Positions 36,501 to 46,728 of a stretch of DNA of 64,000 nucleotides are shown here, piece by piece (positions within the stretch are counted from its first letter, which is position 1; each line of letters opens with the position of its first letter). Position numbers and translations under genes: made by a program. Below the pieces are notes generated by a model. That model did not search any database. It was not told where the DNA came from and saw nothing but the letters and a program-made list of their open reading frames with translations. The DNA is taken from assembly GCA_016946835.1 (NCBI GenBank), contig JACVTC010000103.1, positions 323,001 through 387,000 on the forward strand, given 5' to 3'. The DNA comes from Neocallimastix lanati (nom. inval.) (lineage: Eukaryota > Neocallimastigomycota > Neocallimastigomycetes > Neocallimastigales > Neocallimastigaceae).

Positions 36501-37799
36501 TTTACTATTAGCATCTACTAGCAACTTATAATCCGCTTGTGTTTTTAAATTAATAATTATATCAAAAATAGGATCACCGTTATCCACGACTCTAAATTCA
36601 GTATTAATTTTTAATGTTCCAATTTGTACTTCAAGTTGAACTATTTCATAAACCTTTTCTTCAACATCAGATAAAGCTTGATGTACTCTGCCAGAGGTAG
36701 TTCTTACAACAGTATAATTTTTGATGAATTTTGTGAGAAATTTCCTAGTTACTAAATTCGCGTTACTACCACCATCAATTAAAATAGCGGCAGGATAACC
36801 ATCAACGGAACCACTGACCACAGCAATATCGTGTTCCTGGACTTCCCTGGTACAGTAGCAATGTGTCGGATTGTTGACAATCTCAAAATTTTCGATGTCA
36901 TCGTAACATTCCGCATAGCCTATGATTGTTTCCTCTTCTGTTTTCAATTTTTTGAAACTTCTGTTAACATCGGCACGCAAGGCACTACTAATTCCTAATA
37001 ACTGAGCCAAATTAATATTAGCTGGGGTATTTCTCAATTCTTCCACAATATCGTATGGTTCAACACCCTCTAACAATTGAATTATTTGACCAACTCTGGT
37101 AGCTTTGTCCTTCGTTTTATCTCTTTCTTTATCATTGGTAGGGTTCATTCTATTTCCAATTCCAATTTTATTTAGATTATTAACTTTACTATTTTTACCA
37201 ATTTCTTCATTTTGAGTGTTCAAGTTATCCGTTTTATTTTTATTATTGTTCTCTACATCCAAGTCAACTTTATCCATAATATCCAAATCTGCTTTATCCA
37301 CAATATCCAAACTATTATTCCTTATTTTCTTACCTATACTTTCAAAATCATTATTGTTCAATACCTTCGTTTTGTTAATATTTAGTTTATCTAAATTTCC
37401 ATCATTAATACTTTCCAATGTATTATTATCCACATTTTCGTTGTCATGTTTATTAGTTATATCATGATTAAAATTTTTAGTATTATTAATATTGTAATTA
37501 ATTTTTGGTTTATTCTTAAGGGGTAACTCTACAATATTTCTATTTCTTAAATTATATTTTATTTTAGGTGAATTATTTATTGTATTATAATACATTTTAT
37601 TAGTATAATCATTTTCTCTTAATTCTTCATTATTAATTTTTCTTTTTGTTTTTGGTAGTAAGGATGAATATTTTTCATCTCTACTACGTTTTGCAGCAGC
37701 AATAATATTTTTGTAATTATCATTCCATGAGGTAGCTGCAATTATACTAGGGTTGGCATTTTGATTAAAGGAAGTTAGCCTTCTTCCATTATCTAGTTT
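33513..37799 (-). CDS. Pol of element B (protease-RT-RNase H-integrase), intact
   Basis: The frame is open from the slippery site (37796-37802) to TAA at 33513, about 1,430 residues; an internal ATG lies at 37595. Counted from that ATG: an Asn/Asp/Lys-rich linker (to about 140), retropepsin with AAILIDGGS near 273 (Asp-Gly-Gly, not Asp-Thr/Ser-Gly), RT with RLCIDYRLLNN and YLDDIIVYS near 638, RNase H with RTDASYLGIGG near 785, an Asn/Glu-rich insert around 920-960, integrase zinc finger HRIGHEG...CKICQ near 1020, DDE core (GLDIIGP near 1090, MDNGTQL near 1148, HPASNGLVENRN near 1184) and a GPY/F-type end (YYIGPYTI). No chromodomain is seen. It is translated as Gag-Pol by -1 frameshifting. The CDNG/TDNG motif of the relatives is MDNG here, with the Asp kept. 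Confidence 0.94.
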   Translation of the reverse strand, partial: KLDNGRRLTSFNQNANPSIIAATSWNDNYKNIIAAAKRSRDEKYSSLLPKTKRKINNEELRENDYTNKMYYNTINNSPKIKYNLRNRNIVELPLKNKPKINYNINNTKNFNHDITNKHDNENVDNNTLESINDGNLDKLNINKTKVLNNNDFESIGKKIRNNSLDIVDKADLDIMDKVDLDVENNNKNKTDNLNTQNEEIGKNSKVNNLNKIGIGNRMNPTNDKERDKTKDKATRVGQIIQLLEGVEPYDIVEELRNTPANINLAQLLGISSALRADVNRSFKKLKTEEETIIGYAECYDDIENFEIVNNPTHCYCTREVQEHDIAVVSGSVDGYPAAILIDGGSNANLVTRKFLTKFIKNYTVVRTTSGRVHQALSDVEEKVYEIVQLEVQIGTLKINTEFRVVDNGDPIFDIIINLKTQADYKLLVDANSKYLYVRNKINNINGIFSFNVVPLVPLEDVQIFQSQAMFCYIIENPPSTIINNINSINENVDKNKILEVLIDNMDIKDLDFKAEFKKILNSYTDVIAVSSDDLEPSELLPHHIELIAGSKPIKQKAYRISQIQLEALKIELKKLIDKGLIVPSHSPWSSPIVLVPKKNGRWRLCIDYRLLNNITKKDAYAIPIIQEIFDALKDAYIFSTLDLFSGYHQIPMFKDDQELTSFTTKFGNYYFKVIPFGLTNAPATFQREMNRIFFDLINKCVQIYLDDIIVYSPSIEQHLIDLTNVFEILRNNKLKMNIEKCHFCVYEVEALGHKISNKGLLPIERKVDAIKNLDIPTNISELRSFLGMVGYYRNFIENYASISEPLRKLLRKNSHFIWTKEQTISFDNMKNSLCNAPILCYPRFDKPFIIRTDASYLGIGGVLLQLYEDKIEHPVFYISRSLSKSEHNYSITELEGTAAYYCINKFKPYILGNPFRTILYTDHQPLVPIIKNNEPNTSKHARWCLLFSQLQVDVVYQPGRANILADALSRIKRKDIITTNALVNDNNSNTEGNVKENNENNIDDEGNRSENGGNGIVDNNNIIINNNNEEDTPREFIDEIENEKYISEFMKKFLTERIITINDKTYIKDRGKLRLVIDDYLEKIKIIGMAHRIGHEGLQKTYDRIKQNFYWKNMILDIKKYISICKICQSNRSEPSPNLVEQFRTPVEAPFVRLGLDIIGPLKTTSKGNKYIIVCVDYFTLWVEAEASQTITSQDVITFLINVFSRHGLPQIINMDNGTQLNSDFTKIFLDLYGVYIHFVVRYHPASNGLVENRNREIGKQLRNFAGKNNDWDTLLPLALWAIRTSKSSVSGYSSFELLYGREDILPNEINILCSLGESIEQPIEELLLERLIEHTKWIKDAANKKFGTINYWKTRREAKKSMEKIHEYKIGDKVKIRMFQRHKLDPYYIGPYTIKEITWNTVKLQEDKTGIILKRNVHIKNILPYRE

Positions 37800-37802
37800 T
37801 TT
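37770..37802 (-). promoter_or_regulatory. -1 ribosomal frameshift signal of element B
   Basis: Heptamer A AAA AAC (37796-37802) directly before the gag stop TAG, 8-nt spacer TAGATAAT, stem GGAAG / CTTCC (37783-37787 with 37770-37774), 8-nt loop AAGGCTAA. Compared with A and C, a G-C pair is changed to A-U on both sides. Confidence 0.85.
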
Positions 37803-38917
37803 TGAGAATATAAGGAATTAATATAATTTTCATAATTTGGATCATTTTGGAATCTATCAAAAGCAACGCAATCTTTTAAAACATGATCCGGTTGATGACA
37901 GAAATAACAGGTTTTAATTTTTAAATTTTTCATTTGATTAGTTAAATCGTCTATAACATCAGAATTATTATTATAATTATTTGTATTGTGATTCATATTA
38001 CGATTATTGTTATTACTATTATTATAATTATTACCATTGTTATAATTATTATTAAAATTATTGTTACCAAGATTATTGTTATTATTAAAACTATTAAAAT
38101 TTGGGTTTCTAAAATTTCTCAAAACGCTAGAATTCATTCTAGATGATGAATTTAATGATACATTATTAAATCTTCTTATTCTATTAAAATTTCCTGAATT
38201 GTTAAATGTATTAAAATTATTATTAAATGGAGTGAAATTTGAATTATTATTATATTGATCAATGAAAGCATTATTAAAGTTTGATCTACCAGATTGGGAA
38301 AAATTATTTCTTCTATTATAATTATTGATATTACCATAAGGACCCCACATTTCTTGGTTTCCTTGAGATTGAGTTAATATATTTTCATATTTCTCAGCTA
38401 ATTTACAGGCAGTTTCAAGGTCAGGAGCTTCAGCCATGGCGATTCTTTCATAAATTCTACTACGAGGTCTCAAGGCATTTTCATAGTCGATCACTGAGAA
38501 GGAAGATTGGTCTGCGGAATCTAATTGATCATATAACTCTAAGAATCTAGTATTAAAGTCGTAAATACTTTCATTTGGATTGATCATAATTTTCTTAATT
38601 TGTCTTAATTTGTCTTCTTTCAGATTTTCTCTCCAATATTTCTTTTTAATTAGGTATACACATTCATCTAGTGTTAGAATCCGATTCAACTTGACTTGTT
38701 CCATATGAAGTACACGAACTATATCATCCTCACAGGATGCAATGATATAACTGAATTTTCCTGCATCCGTTACAATACGTTCCCTTCTAAACCAGTCAGT
38801 AATACGAAACTTCCAAATTTCTGCATCTTTATGAACACCTCCAATCCTTGGTAGAGTTCTAGTATCGACATCTTCGTTATCCACTAGAGTTGTCGAAGTA
38901 GTAGGTGAACTTGACAT
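37793..38917 (-). CDS. Gag of element B, intact
   Basis: 374 residues from ATG 38917. Residues 25-180 form the capsid-type region (WKFRITDWFRRERIV, then IKKIMINPNESIYDFNTRFL). Residues about 190-335 are Asn/Phe-rich low complexity. The knuckle CYFCHQPDHVLKDC is near residue 345, and the protein ends SLYSQKN at the slippery site. Particle protein and RNA binder of the element. Confidence 0.93.
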   Translation of the reverse strand: MSSSPTTSTTLVDNEDVDTRTLPRIGGVHKDAEIWKFRITDWFRRERIVTDAGKFSYIIASCEDDIVRVLHMEQVKLNRILTLDECVYLIKKKYWRENLKEDKLRQIKKIMINPNESIYDFNTRFLELYDQLDSADQSSFSVIDYENALRPRSRIYERIAMAEAPDLETACKLAEKYENILTQSQGNQEMWGPYGNINNYNRRNNFSQSGRSNFNNAFIDQYNNNSNFTPFNNNFNTFNNSGNFNRIRRFNNVSLNSSSRMNSSVLRNFRNPNFNSFNNNNNLGNNNFNNNYNNGNNYNNSNNNNRNMNHNTNNYNNNSDVIDDLTNQMKNLKIKTCYFCHQPDHVLKDCVAFDRFQNDPNYENYINSLYSQKN

Positions 38918-39123
38918 TTTAAGGAAATTCCAAATAATGAGTAGTATATATATATAAATACAATAATATATAGTCTTATTAACTAATAAAACGCGTTCAA
39001 TAATTTATAAAATTAAATATATATTTTATCACTATTAAAAATTTTTACTATTTATTTTTGTTACTAAGTATTATTATCAATATTAATATTATTATAATTA
39101 TTATTTATTATTATTATATATAT

Positions 39124-39177
<54 letters not shown>

Positions 39178-39218
39178 ACTTATTAATTAATTTACTAATT
39201 AATACTATTTATTACTTC

Positions 39219-39252
<34 letters not shown>

Positions 39253-39472
39253 TTTTTTATAATAAACTAATAGTTAATAATTAAAGGCTTATTCGTTTTT
39301 ATACTGGTTCAAACTCCCAGTTATCTTTAATTACAAATAAAATATTACAATTAATTAACTAACTTATCACTATTAACTAAATCTAAATAGTAATTAAAGA
39401 CTTATTCGTTTTTATCCTGGTCCAAATTCCCAGCTGCCTTTAATTAATAAGAATAAAATAAAATATATATAT

Positions 39473-39508
<36 letters not shown>

Positions 39509-39660
39509 ACGCGTAATTATTAATTTTCAACTAATATTTTATTTAAACTTAATAAATTAACACAGGAAAATAATTATAATAAAAATATATCTCTTAATAA
39601 AACACTTATAAAAATAATACAACTATATTATTGCACATCCCCGACATCTCCACCAATTTT
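38918..39660 (-). promoter_or_regulatory. 5' leader of element B with two copies of a hairpin and the primer site
   Basis: Two hairpins of 56 bp lie at 39278-39333 and 39391-39446. Each has the outer stem TAATTAAAG/CTTTAATTA and an inner CTGG/CCAG stem around a 9-base loop; the sequences between the stems differ. The minus strand at 39638-39655 reads TGGTGGAGATGTCGGGGA, the primer site, 5 nt from the LTR. The rest is ATT repeats and two T runs. Confidence 0.75.
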
Positions 39661-40228
39661 TGATATACGGGACTTTTATGTGCTATATTTTAATTATAAT
39701 AATATAGTTATATCTTTATTTAATTTATTATTCCTTTTCCTAAAAACTAAAAAAAACTCCCCTTTCTAAATTAATTTATTAGAAATTGGTTATTATTAAG
39801 AAATTACATTTTAAAATTATAAAATTTAATATTATGAAATATATTTTAAACATATAATATAAATTATATATATATAAGAATACAATATCTATATTTAAAT
39901 AATAAATGTATATTATATGTAAAAGAAAAAATAAATATAAAATAATACATAATAATATATTGTATAATATAATAAAAATCCTATTAAAGTTAAATATAAA
40001 AATATTATTATATTTTAATATAATAATATATAATTATAAAATAAATAATATAATATAATATATTATAAAATAATATGTAATTTAATATATATTATAATAG
40101 TAATTATAATATAATAATGAATAATTAATAATATATTATAAAAATTATTATCAAAAGATATAAATTTAATATTTAATAATTATTATTAAATATACAAATA
40201 TGTTACTACACATATTTGTTTTAGATCA
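39661..40228 (-). repeat. 5' LTR of element B
   Basis: 568 bp, TGATATACGGG...TTTTAGATCA, nearly identical to 32568-33135. Confidence 0.94.
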
Positions 40229-40439
40229 TTATTTAATATAAATCAATATGTTAATAATATTTAGTAATTAGTTGGCCTAGACTAATTCCTAAATATTTTA
40301 ATAAAGTTAATTTAATAATAATTATTATATTATTATTTTTTATTAATATTGAAATTCAAATAACTGAATTATCGAAATTGAAATTGAATTGAAATTCAGT
40401 TATTATCTTAACATTGTAGTTAAGAATTATTACATGTTG

Positions 40440-41300
40440 TGTAATAATTCTATTAAGAACTAACTCAAAATAGAATTATTAACTACAACTTAACGACTAA
40501 TTCATTAAGTTGAGAAAATAAAATAAAATAATTTTTTTTTTACCTTTAGAGTAGAGTTTATTATAAAATTAATTATAATAATAACACAAAAAGTAAGAGA
40601 AGAATTGTTTGTATAAATTGATTTTAAAAATATGTTTTTGAATAAAATATTTTTATTAATTTATTAAAGTTAAAAATATAAAAATGTTACTATTATAACT
40701 ATGTTTTTTATAATAATAACTCTTGATTTCTCAAAAGAACTCAAGAGCCTTATTTATATTTTTTTATTAAAATAAGGTTAAATAAGAAAGGGTTTTCTAA
40801 TCTTAACAAATCTCTTATCTAGGAAAAGATTAGATAGAAAAACCTAGATAAGTTTTCGATCGATATTCTATCCATATCGATCATCGCATTAATTAAGTAA
40901 AACCGATTACTTCTAAAAAGTAATTGGAAAAAATCTTAATTAACCGATTTTCCAATCTAATCTAATGATCGAAAATAAAAGAATAAAATAATAAAAGATA
41001 TTTCGATCATATAATTTATCCTTATATTAAAAATATAAAATTAAATAGTTAATAAAATACAGAATACATTATAAAATACAGAATACATTATAAAATACAG
41101 AATAAAATACAATACAAAATACATTAGTTACAGTAGAGAATTTAACATATTGTAAATATATTATTTAAAATTAATTAAATAAATTTTGTTAAATTAATGA
41201 ATATTTAAAATTAAATTAAATAAATTTAATAAATATTATATGTAATTAAATAAAGTTATAGTTATAATAACTTAACTAAGAAAATATAATTATTTTTAAA
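40440..41300 (-). mobile_element. LTR (TGTAAGAATC family), minus orientation, joined head-to-head to element F
   Basis: It starts TGTAATAATTCTATTAAG, the reverse complement of the plus-strand LTR end, exactly 5 bp (TGTTG) after the LTR that ends at 40434. At its other end the usual ATTCTTACA terminus is missing: near 41283-41320 it passes through the near-palindrome ATAATTATTTTTAAATAAAA into a plus-strand LTR. The boundary is approximate. Confidence 0.8.
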
Positions 41301-41539
41301 TAAAATAATTATATTTTCTTAGTTTAGTTATAATTATAACTTTATTTAATTATATAATATTTATTCATTTAAATATTATTAATAATTTATTAAACTCAAT
41401 ATTAAATAATCATTAATTTAATACAACAAATTTAATTAATTAATTATTATTTATACATTTATAAATAATTATAGTTTATTTAATTATACATTTAATTATT
41501 AAATTTATTAGTCTTAGTTTATTTATTTAATTAAATTAT

Positions 41540-43936
41540 CGACGCTTGAATGCTATTACAATCCGTAATAGTTACCCGATTCCAAGAATAAATGACTTAA
41601 TGGAATCTTTTAAAGGTGCAATGATATTTACCCGTCTTGACTTAAGATCCGCCTACAACCTTATAAGAATTAAAGAAGGCCATGAATATCTTACAGCGTT
41701 TAGAACTCCTTTAGGGCATTTCGAATATCTCGTAATGCCTTTCGGGCTTAGAAACGCGCCTTTCGTTTTCCAACGTTTCATTCATGATATACTTAACGAC
41801 TGTATTGGTATTTTTGTTAGAGTTTACCTTGATGACATAATTATCTATTCCAAATCCTTAAAAGAGCATATTAACCATGTAAGAACTGTTTTAAAAATTC
41901 TTATTGATAATGGATTATATGCTAAATTAGAGAAATGTGAGTTTCATGTAACTGAAACCACATTCTTAGGCTTCACAGTTTCCAATAAAGGGCTAACTAT
42001 GGATAAAAATAAGGTCAAATCAGTACTCGATTGGCCAAGTCCTAAAAATGTTAAAGAATTGCAAAGTTTCCTTGGATTATGTAATTTCTATAGAAAATTT
42101 ATAAAAGACTTTGCAAAAAACATGGAACCCCTTCGCAAACTTTTAAAAAAGGAAAATCCTTTTATCTGGGATAAATCAGCTGAAGATGCTTTTCAAAAGT
42201 TAAAGGACTCTTTTAAAGCTGATGATTTTTTAATCTTTCCTGATCCTGATAAAGAATTTATAGTTGAAACCGATGCAAGTGATTTTGCTGTCGGATGTAT
42301 ACTTTCTCAGGTATCTAGTGAAGATAATCAATTGCATCCTGTGGCATTTCACTCCAGATCCCTTAATAAAGCAGAAGCTAATTATACTATCTATGATAAA
42401 GAGCTTCTTGCTATTATTACAGCATTTGAAACCTGGAGACATCATCTTGAAGGTGCCAAGTTCCCAGTTCAAGTAATAACAGATCATAAGAATCTGCTAT
42501 ACTTTAAAAAACCACAACATTTAAACCAACGACAAATTCGTTGGAGCCTTTTCCTGTCTAAATTCGACTATAGGATTGCGTATAGAGCTGGCTCAAAAAG
42601 TGGAAAGCCTGATGCTTTATCCAGGAGACCAGATTATAAATCCACACATCCCGTGGAACAACAATCCTTAATTAATAAGAATGCTTTTTGTTGTGCTACT
42701 AGCGACAATATAAGTAAACTTATTAAAGCACAGAAAGAAGACCAATATTGTCAAAATATCCTTTCTAAATTAAGAGATCAGTCGAAAAAACTAAATAGTT
42801 CTCTATTTACTCTCGTCGAGGGAATTCTTCATTTCCAAAAAAGAATTATTGTTCCATCTAGTCTCAGGGCATGGATTTTAAAATCCTTCCATGATGCGCC
42901 TACTAGCGGCCACCAAGAGATAGGAAGGACCTTTGAAAAACTTAAAAGGTTCTACTGGTGGCCAAACATGAAGAAAGATGTTTCTAACTATGTTCTTTCG
43001 AGCAATGTCTGTTCCCGAAGTAAGATTCGCAGACATAAGCCATATGGTAAGCTAATACCACTTCCCATTCCTACAAAACCCTGGGGAGTAATTGGCGTGG
43101 ATTTTATAGTCTCTCTGCCTTCTTCACAAGACTGCACATGCATCATGATTGTTTCTGATCATTTAACAAAAATGGTCCATTTAGTGCCCTGCTCCAACGT
43201 TCCTTCCGCCGACCTAACCGCAAAATTACTGCTCTTCCAAGTCTTTAAACACCATGGTTTTCCAAAAGTTATTGTTTCCGACCACGGCTCTCAATTCTCC
43301 TCCCAATTCTGGACCTCTTTATGTGATGCTATTAGAGCCAAGCCAAGATTAGCAACGGCCCATCATCAGCAATCAAATGGTCAAGTGGAACGTGCCAATG
43401 CTGTTATTGAACAATATCTTCGTTGTTATTGTTCTTCCGCCCAGAATGAATGGTGCTATTATCTTCCCTTATGTGAAATGTCTTATAATAACTCCATCCA
43501 TAAATCAATTGGCCAAACTCCTTTTCATGCTAACTATGGTTTCGATCCTAATTGTGTTATTGACTCCCCTCCTGTCTTACTAAGAGACACAGCTTCTATC
43601 CTTACTAGAGACTGGTCGTCACACTTTAATGCCCTCCGGCAACACTTAATAAAAGCCAAAGAAGATTTTAAGAAATATGCTGATAATAAAAAATCTATAG
43701 GCCCTGACTTCAAAGTTAATGACTTGGTTATGCTTAAAAGATATTATTTTACAAATGAACCGTCCAAAAAGCTATCTTCTCAGTATCTTGGTCCATTTAA
43801 AATTATCGAAAAGGGGGAAAGAATGAATTACCGCTTGGAACTTCCAGAAAACTTACATCTTCATCCGGTATTTCATATCTCACAATTGGAGCCTTATACA
43901 GAGCGGAATAAAGAATTGAAAGAGCCATCATCTTAA
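41540..43936 (+). pseudogene. Partial Pol of element F (RT-RNase H-integrase), 5' truncated
   Basis: Coding begins in the middle of RT at the YRRLNAITIRNSYPIP motif, with no start codon of its own. Then come YLDDIIIYS (about residue 95), RNase H with ETDASDFAVG (about 243), an integrase zinc finger (H near 457), the DDE core (GVDFIVS, SDHGSQFSSQFW, QQSNGQVERAN) and a GPY/F region ending HPVFHISQLEPY. In the zinc finger the first Cys of the pair is Ser (SSNVCSRSK), so HHCC is incomplete. No stops otherwise. No chromodomain. The LHPVFHISQL ending is typical of fungal and plant Ty3/Gypsy lineages outside the A-E group. The gag-protease frame at 194-1468 would fit as the missing upstream part. 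Confidence 0.9.
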
Positions 43937-43945
43937 AAGGAGCAA

Positions 43946-44912
43946 TGTAAGAATCTATAATTATTTTTAAATAAAATAATTATATTTTCTTAGTTAAGTT
44001 ATAATTATAACTTTATTTAATTATATAATATTTATTCATTTAAATATTATTAATAATTTATTAAACTCAATATTAAATAATCATTAATTTAATACAACAA
44101 ATTTAATTAATTAATTATTATTTATACATTTATAAATAATTATAGTTTATTTAATTATACATTTAATTATTAAATTTATTAGTCTTAGTTTATTTATTTA
44201 ATTAAATTGTAAACAAATATATTATGTATTCTAATATGTACTTAATAATGTATTCTGTATTTTGTTTATTAATATCATTATTATGTTATTTTCCTTATTT
44301 GTAAATTTATGATTTTATGGTCGAAATATCTTTTATTATTTTATTCTTTTATTTTCGATCAATTAAATTAGATTAGCTAATCGGTCAATTAGGGTTTTTC
44401 CCAATCACCTTTTAAAAGTAATTGGTTTTACCTAATTGATACGATGATCGATATGGATAGAATATCGATCAAAAATCTTATCGAGGTTTTTCTCTCTAAT
44501 CTTTTCCTAGATAAGAGATTTGTTAAGATTAGAAAACATTTTTTAATTTAACCTTATTTTTCAAAAAAGTATAAATAAGGCTCTTGAATTCTCTTTGAGA
44601 AATCAAGAGTTATTATTATAACAATTATAATATAGTAATAACATTAATAAATTTTTTATATTTCTATTTTAATAAAGTAAGTTTTAATAAAAAACAAATT
44701 TAAAAAAAAAAAATAAAATAAAATAATCTTTTCTCTTTGACAATTTTGTGTTATTAGTTTATTATAATTAGTTATAATAAACTCTCTCTTATAGAAGATA
44801 AGTATATTTATCTTTTTTTTGTTTTCTCAATTTAATAATAATTATTATTTAGTTATTATTAAGTTGTAGTTAATAATTTAATTCTAATTAATTTTATAAT
44901 TAAATTATTACA
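43946..44912 (+). repeat. 3' LTR of element F
   Basis: TGTAAGAATC...ATTATTACA. The CTCTTGA/TCAAGAG hairpin follows the TATA-like TATAAATAA near 44570. The right flank is AACAT, shared with the next LTR. Confidence 0.87.
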
Positions 44913-44917
44913 AACAT

Positions 44918-45915
44918 TGTAATAATTTAATTAAAAAATTATAATTAAATTATTAATCATTAATATTAGCTCTAACTGCTAATATTAAAGGTTTAGAAAA
45001 GAATCATACTTACCTATGGTTCTTTCTAATTATCGAGTTTATTATAACGAATTATAATAGACGAAACACTAAAATTGATAAGGAAAAGTTTTAATTATAA
45101 AATTTGTTTTATTAAAATAATTTGTTTTATTATTTATTAAAAATTTTAAATGTTAAAACTTATTGTTATTATTATTATATTATAATTGTTATAATAATAA
45201 CTCTTGATTTCTCAAAGAGAACTCAAGAGCCTTATTTATACTTTTTTGTCAAAATAAGGTTAAAATCAAAAGGGGTTCTAATCTTAACAAATCTCTTATC
45301 TAGGAAAAGACTAGAAGAAAAACCTAGATAAGTTTTTTGATCGATATTCTATCCATATCGATCATCGCGTTAATTAAGTAAAACCGATTACTTTTAAGAA
45401 GTAATTGGAAAAACCTTAATTAACCGATTACTTAATCTAATATAATGATCGAAAATAAAAGAATAAAATAATGAAAATTATTTCGATCATAAAATTTAAA
45501 GTTTAATCTATTTAGTTCTATTTTATAGAACTTTACATAAAAAATATAAAACAATACATTAATAATAAAATACATGATTAATACAATACAGAATACATGA
45601 TAGAATACAGAATACATGATAAAATACAGAATAGTGTTTTAGTTTATGATTTAATAAGTGAGAGAAAACTAAAACTAATAAATTTAATAATTAAGTGAAT
45701 AATAAATAAATTTAATATTATTTTAAATGTATAAAAATTATTTAATTAAATAAATTTTTAATATTAAACTAAATAAAATTTTAATATATAATTAAATAAA
45801 TTATTAATTATAATTAATTGTATAAATGAAATATGAGTTAAATAAAAGTTATATTAATTATAACCTAACTAAGAAAATATAATTATTTTGTTAAAAATAA
45901 TTATAGATTCTTACA
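44918..45915 (-). mobile_element. Solo LTR (TGTAAGAATC family), minus orientation
   Basis: The reverse complement of the element F LTR type, tail-to-tail with it across the 5-bp AACAT. Its right flank is CAGCT, the same 5 bp that flanks the LTR beside the tRNA gene. Flanks differ (AACAT, CAGCT), so it is probably the product of recombination between two insertions. Confidence 0.82.
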
Positions 45916-45921
45916 CAGCTC

Positions 45922-46597
45922 TGGTACAGGACTTTTCATTTATTTATTTTCAATAATAATATATTCTAATTAATTCTAATTAAACTTATTTAATTATTTC
46001 CGAATATTATCTAAACTAATTAAACTCAACATTAATATTCTAATGTTTTTAAATATTAACTAAGCTCTCTTTTATTTTATTTTAAACCCCTTAATTAACT
46101 TAATTATTATTTAAACTTAAAACTATTATATTAACAACACAGCTTAACACTAAATTAAAACACCCTTAATTTATTTTACCTTATTTTATTCTAAAATTTA
46201 ATTTATAAAATTTTGAGAGAGAGTTTTTTAATATTTTTTTGATTTTACAAGTTATTTATAGAATTTAATGAAGTTTTTTAATTGGTTCAAATAAATTTTT
46301 AATTAATTAAAATAAAATAATGTATAAAAAATAATAAAATAATATATAAAAATAATAAAAATTAAAGTAAAAATAAAAGTAAAAGTAAAAATAAAAATAA
46401 AAATATAAAATAAAAATAAATTATAAGATAAAAATAATATAATAAAAATTAAAATAAAAATAAAGTAAAAGTAAAAATACAAATAAAAATTTAAAATAAA
46501 AATAAAGATATAAAATAAAAATAATATAAAAAAAAATAAAAACAAATATAAAATAATAAATTCAATAATATAAGCAATATTAGATTGTTCCGTATCA
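45922..46597 (-). repeat. 3' LTR of element C
   Basis: TGGTACAGGAC...TTCCGTATCA. Its A/T-rich AAATAAAAGTAAAAG run gives a meaningless hydrophobic ORF on the minus strand, repeated in the other LTR. Confidence 0.94.
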
Positions 46598-46614
46598 AGA
46601 TGCCCCCGTTGAGT
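46598..46614 (-). promoter_or_regulatory. Polypurine tract of element C
   Basis: The minus strand reads CTCAACGGGGGCATCTT, directly against the LTR. Confidence 0.78.
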
Positions 46615-46728
46615 TAGGACTTCGTCCCTGAAGTCTCTATTTCACATAACTTATACGGAACAATATTTTTTAAATGGACATTACGTTCTGCAATTTCATT
46701 AGTGAGCGGATCACACAAGGTAACAGTA

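Larger units (their letters stand above)
32568..40228 (-). mobile_element. Ty3/Gypsy LTR retrotransposon B, intact and probably young
   Basis: Both LTRs are 568 bp, with one difference noticed by eye, and TTAT flanks the element on both sides (32564-32567, 40229-40232). Minus-strand order: 5' LTR, primer site, leader with two hairpins, gag, frameshift signal, pol, weak purine tract, 3' LTR. Both genes are open over their full expected length. It is the best candidate in the window for a competent element. Confidence 0.94.
32100..40413. mobile_element. Solo LTR (TGTTAAAGTTTTAAG...TTATCTTAACA) split by element B
   Basis: It inserted into the LTR above with a perfect 5-bp duplication TTGTA (32095-32099, 40414-40418). 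Its termini are inverted repeats. Without element B and its duplication it is about 650 bp (32100-32567 plus 40233-40413), with no coding sequence. Confidence 0.8.
31266..40434 (+). mobile_element. LTR (TGTAAGAATCTATAATTA family), plus orientation, split by nested insertions
   Basis: 31266-32099 and 40414-40434 together restore an LTR like that at 17433-18300, down to its end GAATTATTACA. The 8.3-kb gap is the insertion at 32100-40413, which duplicated TTGTA. The R-region hairpin is at about 31836-31864. Confidence 0.88.
41300..44912 (+). mobile_element. Rearranged Ty3/Gypsy element F: LTR fragment, partial pol, 3' LTR
   Basis: The first 235 bp or so (41300-41535) match the beginning of the 3' LTR (43946 onward) up to TTATTTAATTAAATT. 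The sequence then jumps into the middle of RT, so the rest of the 5' LTR, leader, gag, protease and first RT segment are deleted. The 3' LTR is 967 bp (43946-44912), preceded by the purine tract AAAAGGAGCAA. It belongs to a different branch from A-E by integrase and C-terminal sequence. Confidence 0.85.

Noticed and set aside
31261-40439. CAACA on the left and TGTTG on the right of the LTR at 31266-40434, which looks like an inverted target duplication left by an inversion
   Set aside because: The left CAACA includes the end of the neighbouring LTR (TTAACA), so the match is probably chance.
44912-44918. Element F 3' LTR plus the following minus LTR as a single palindromic transposon
   Set aside because: The two LTRs differ in length (967 and 998 bp) and sequence and have different flanks, so they are separate insertions or recombination products.
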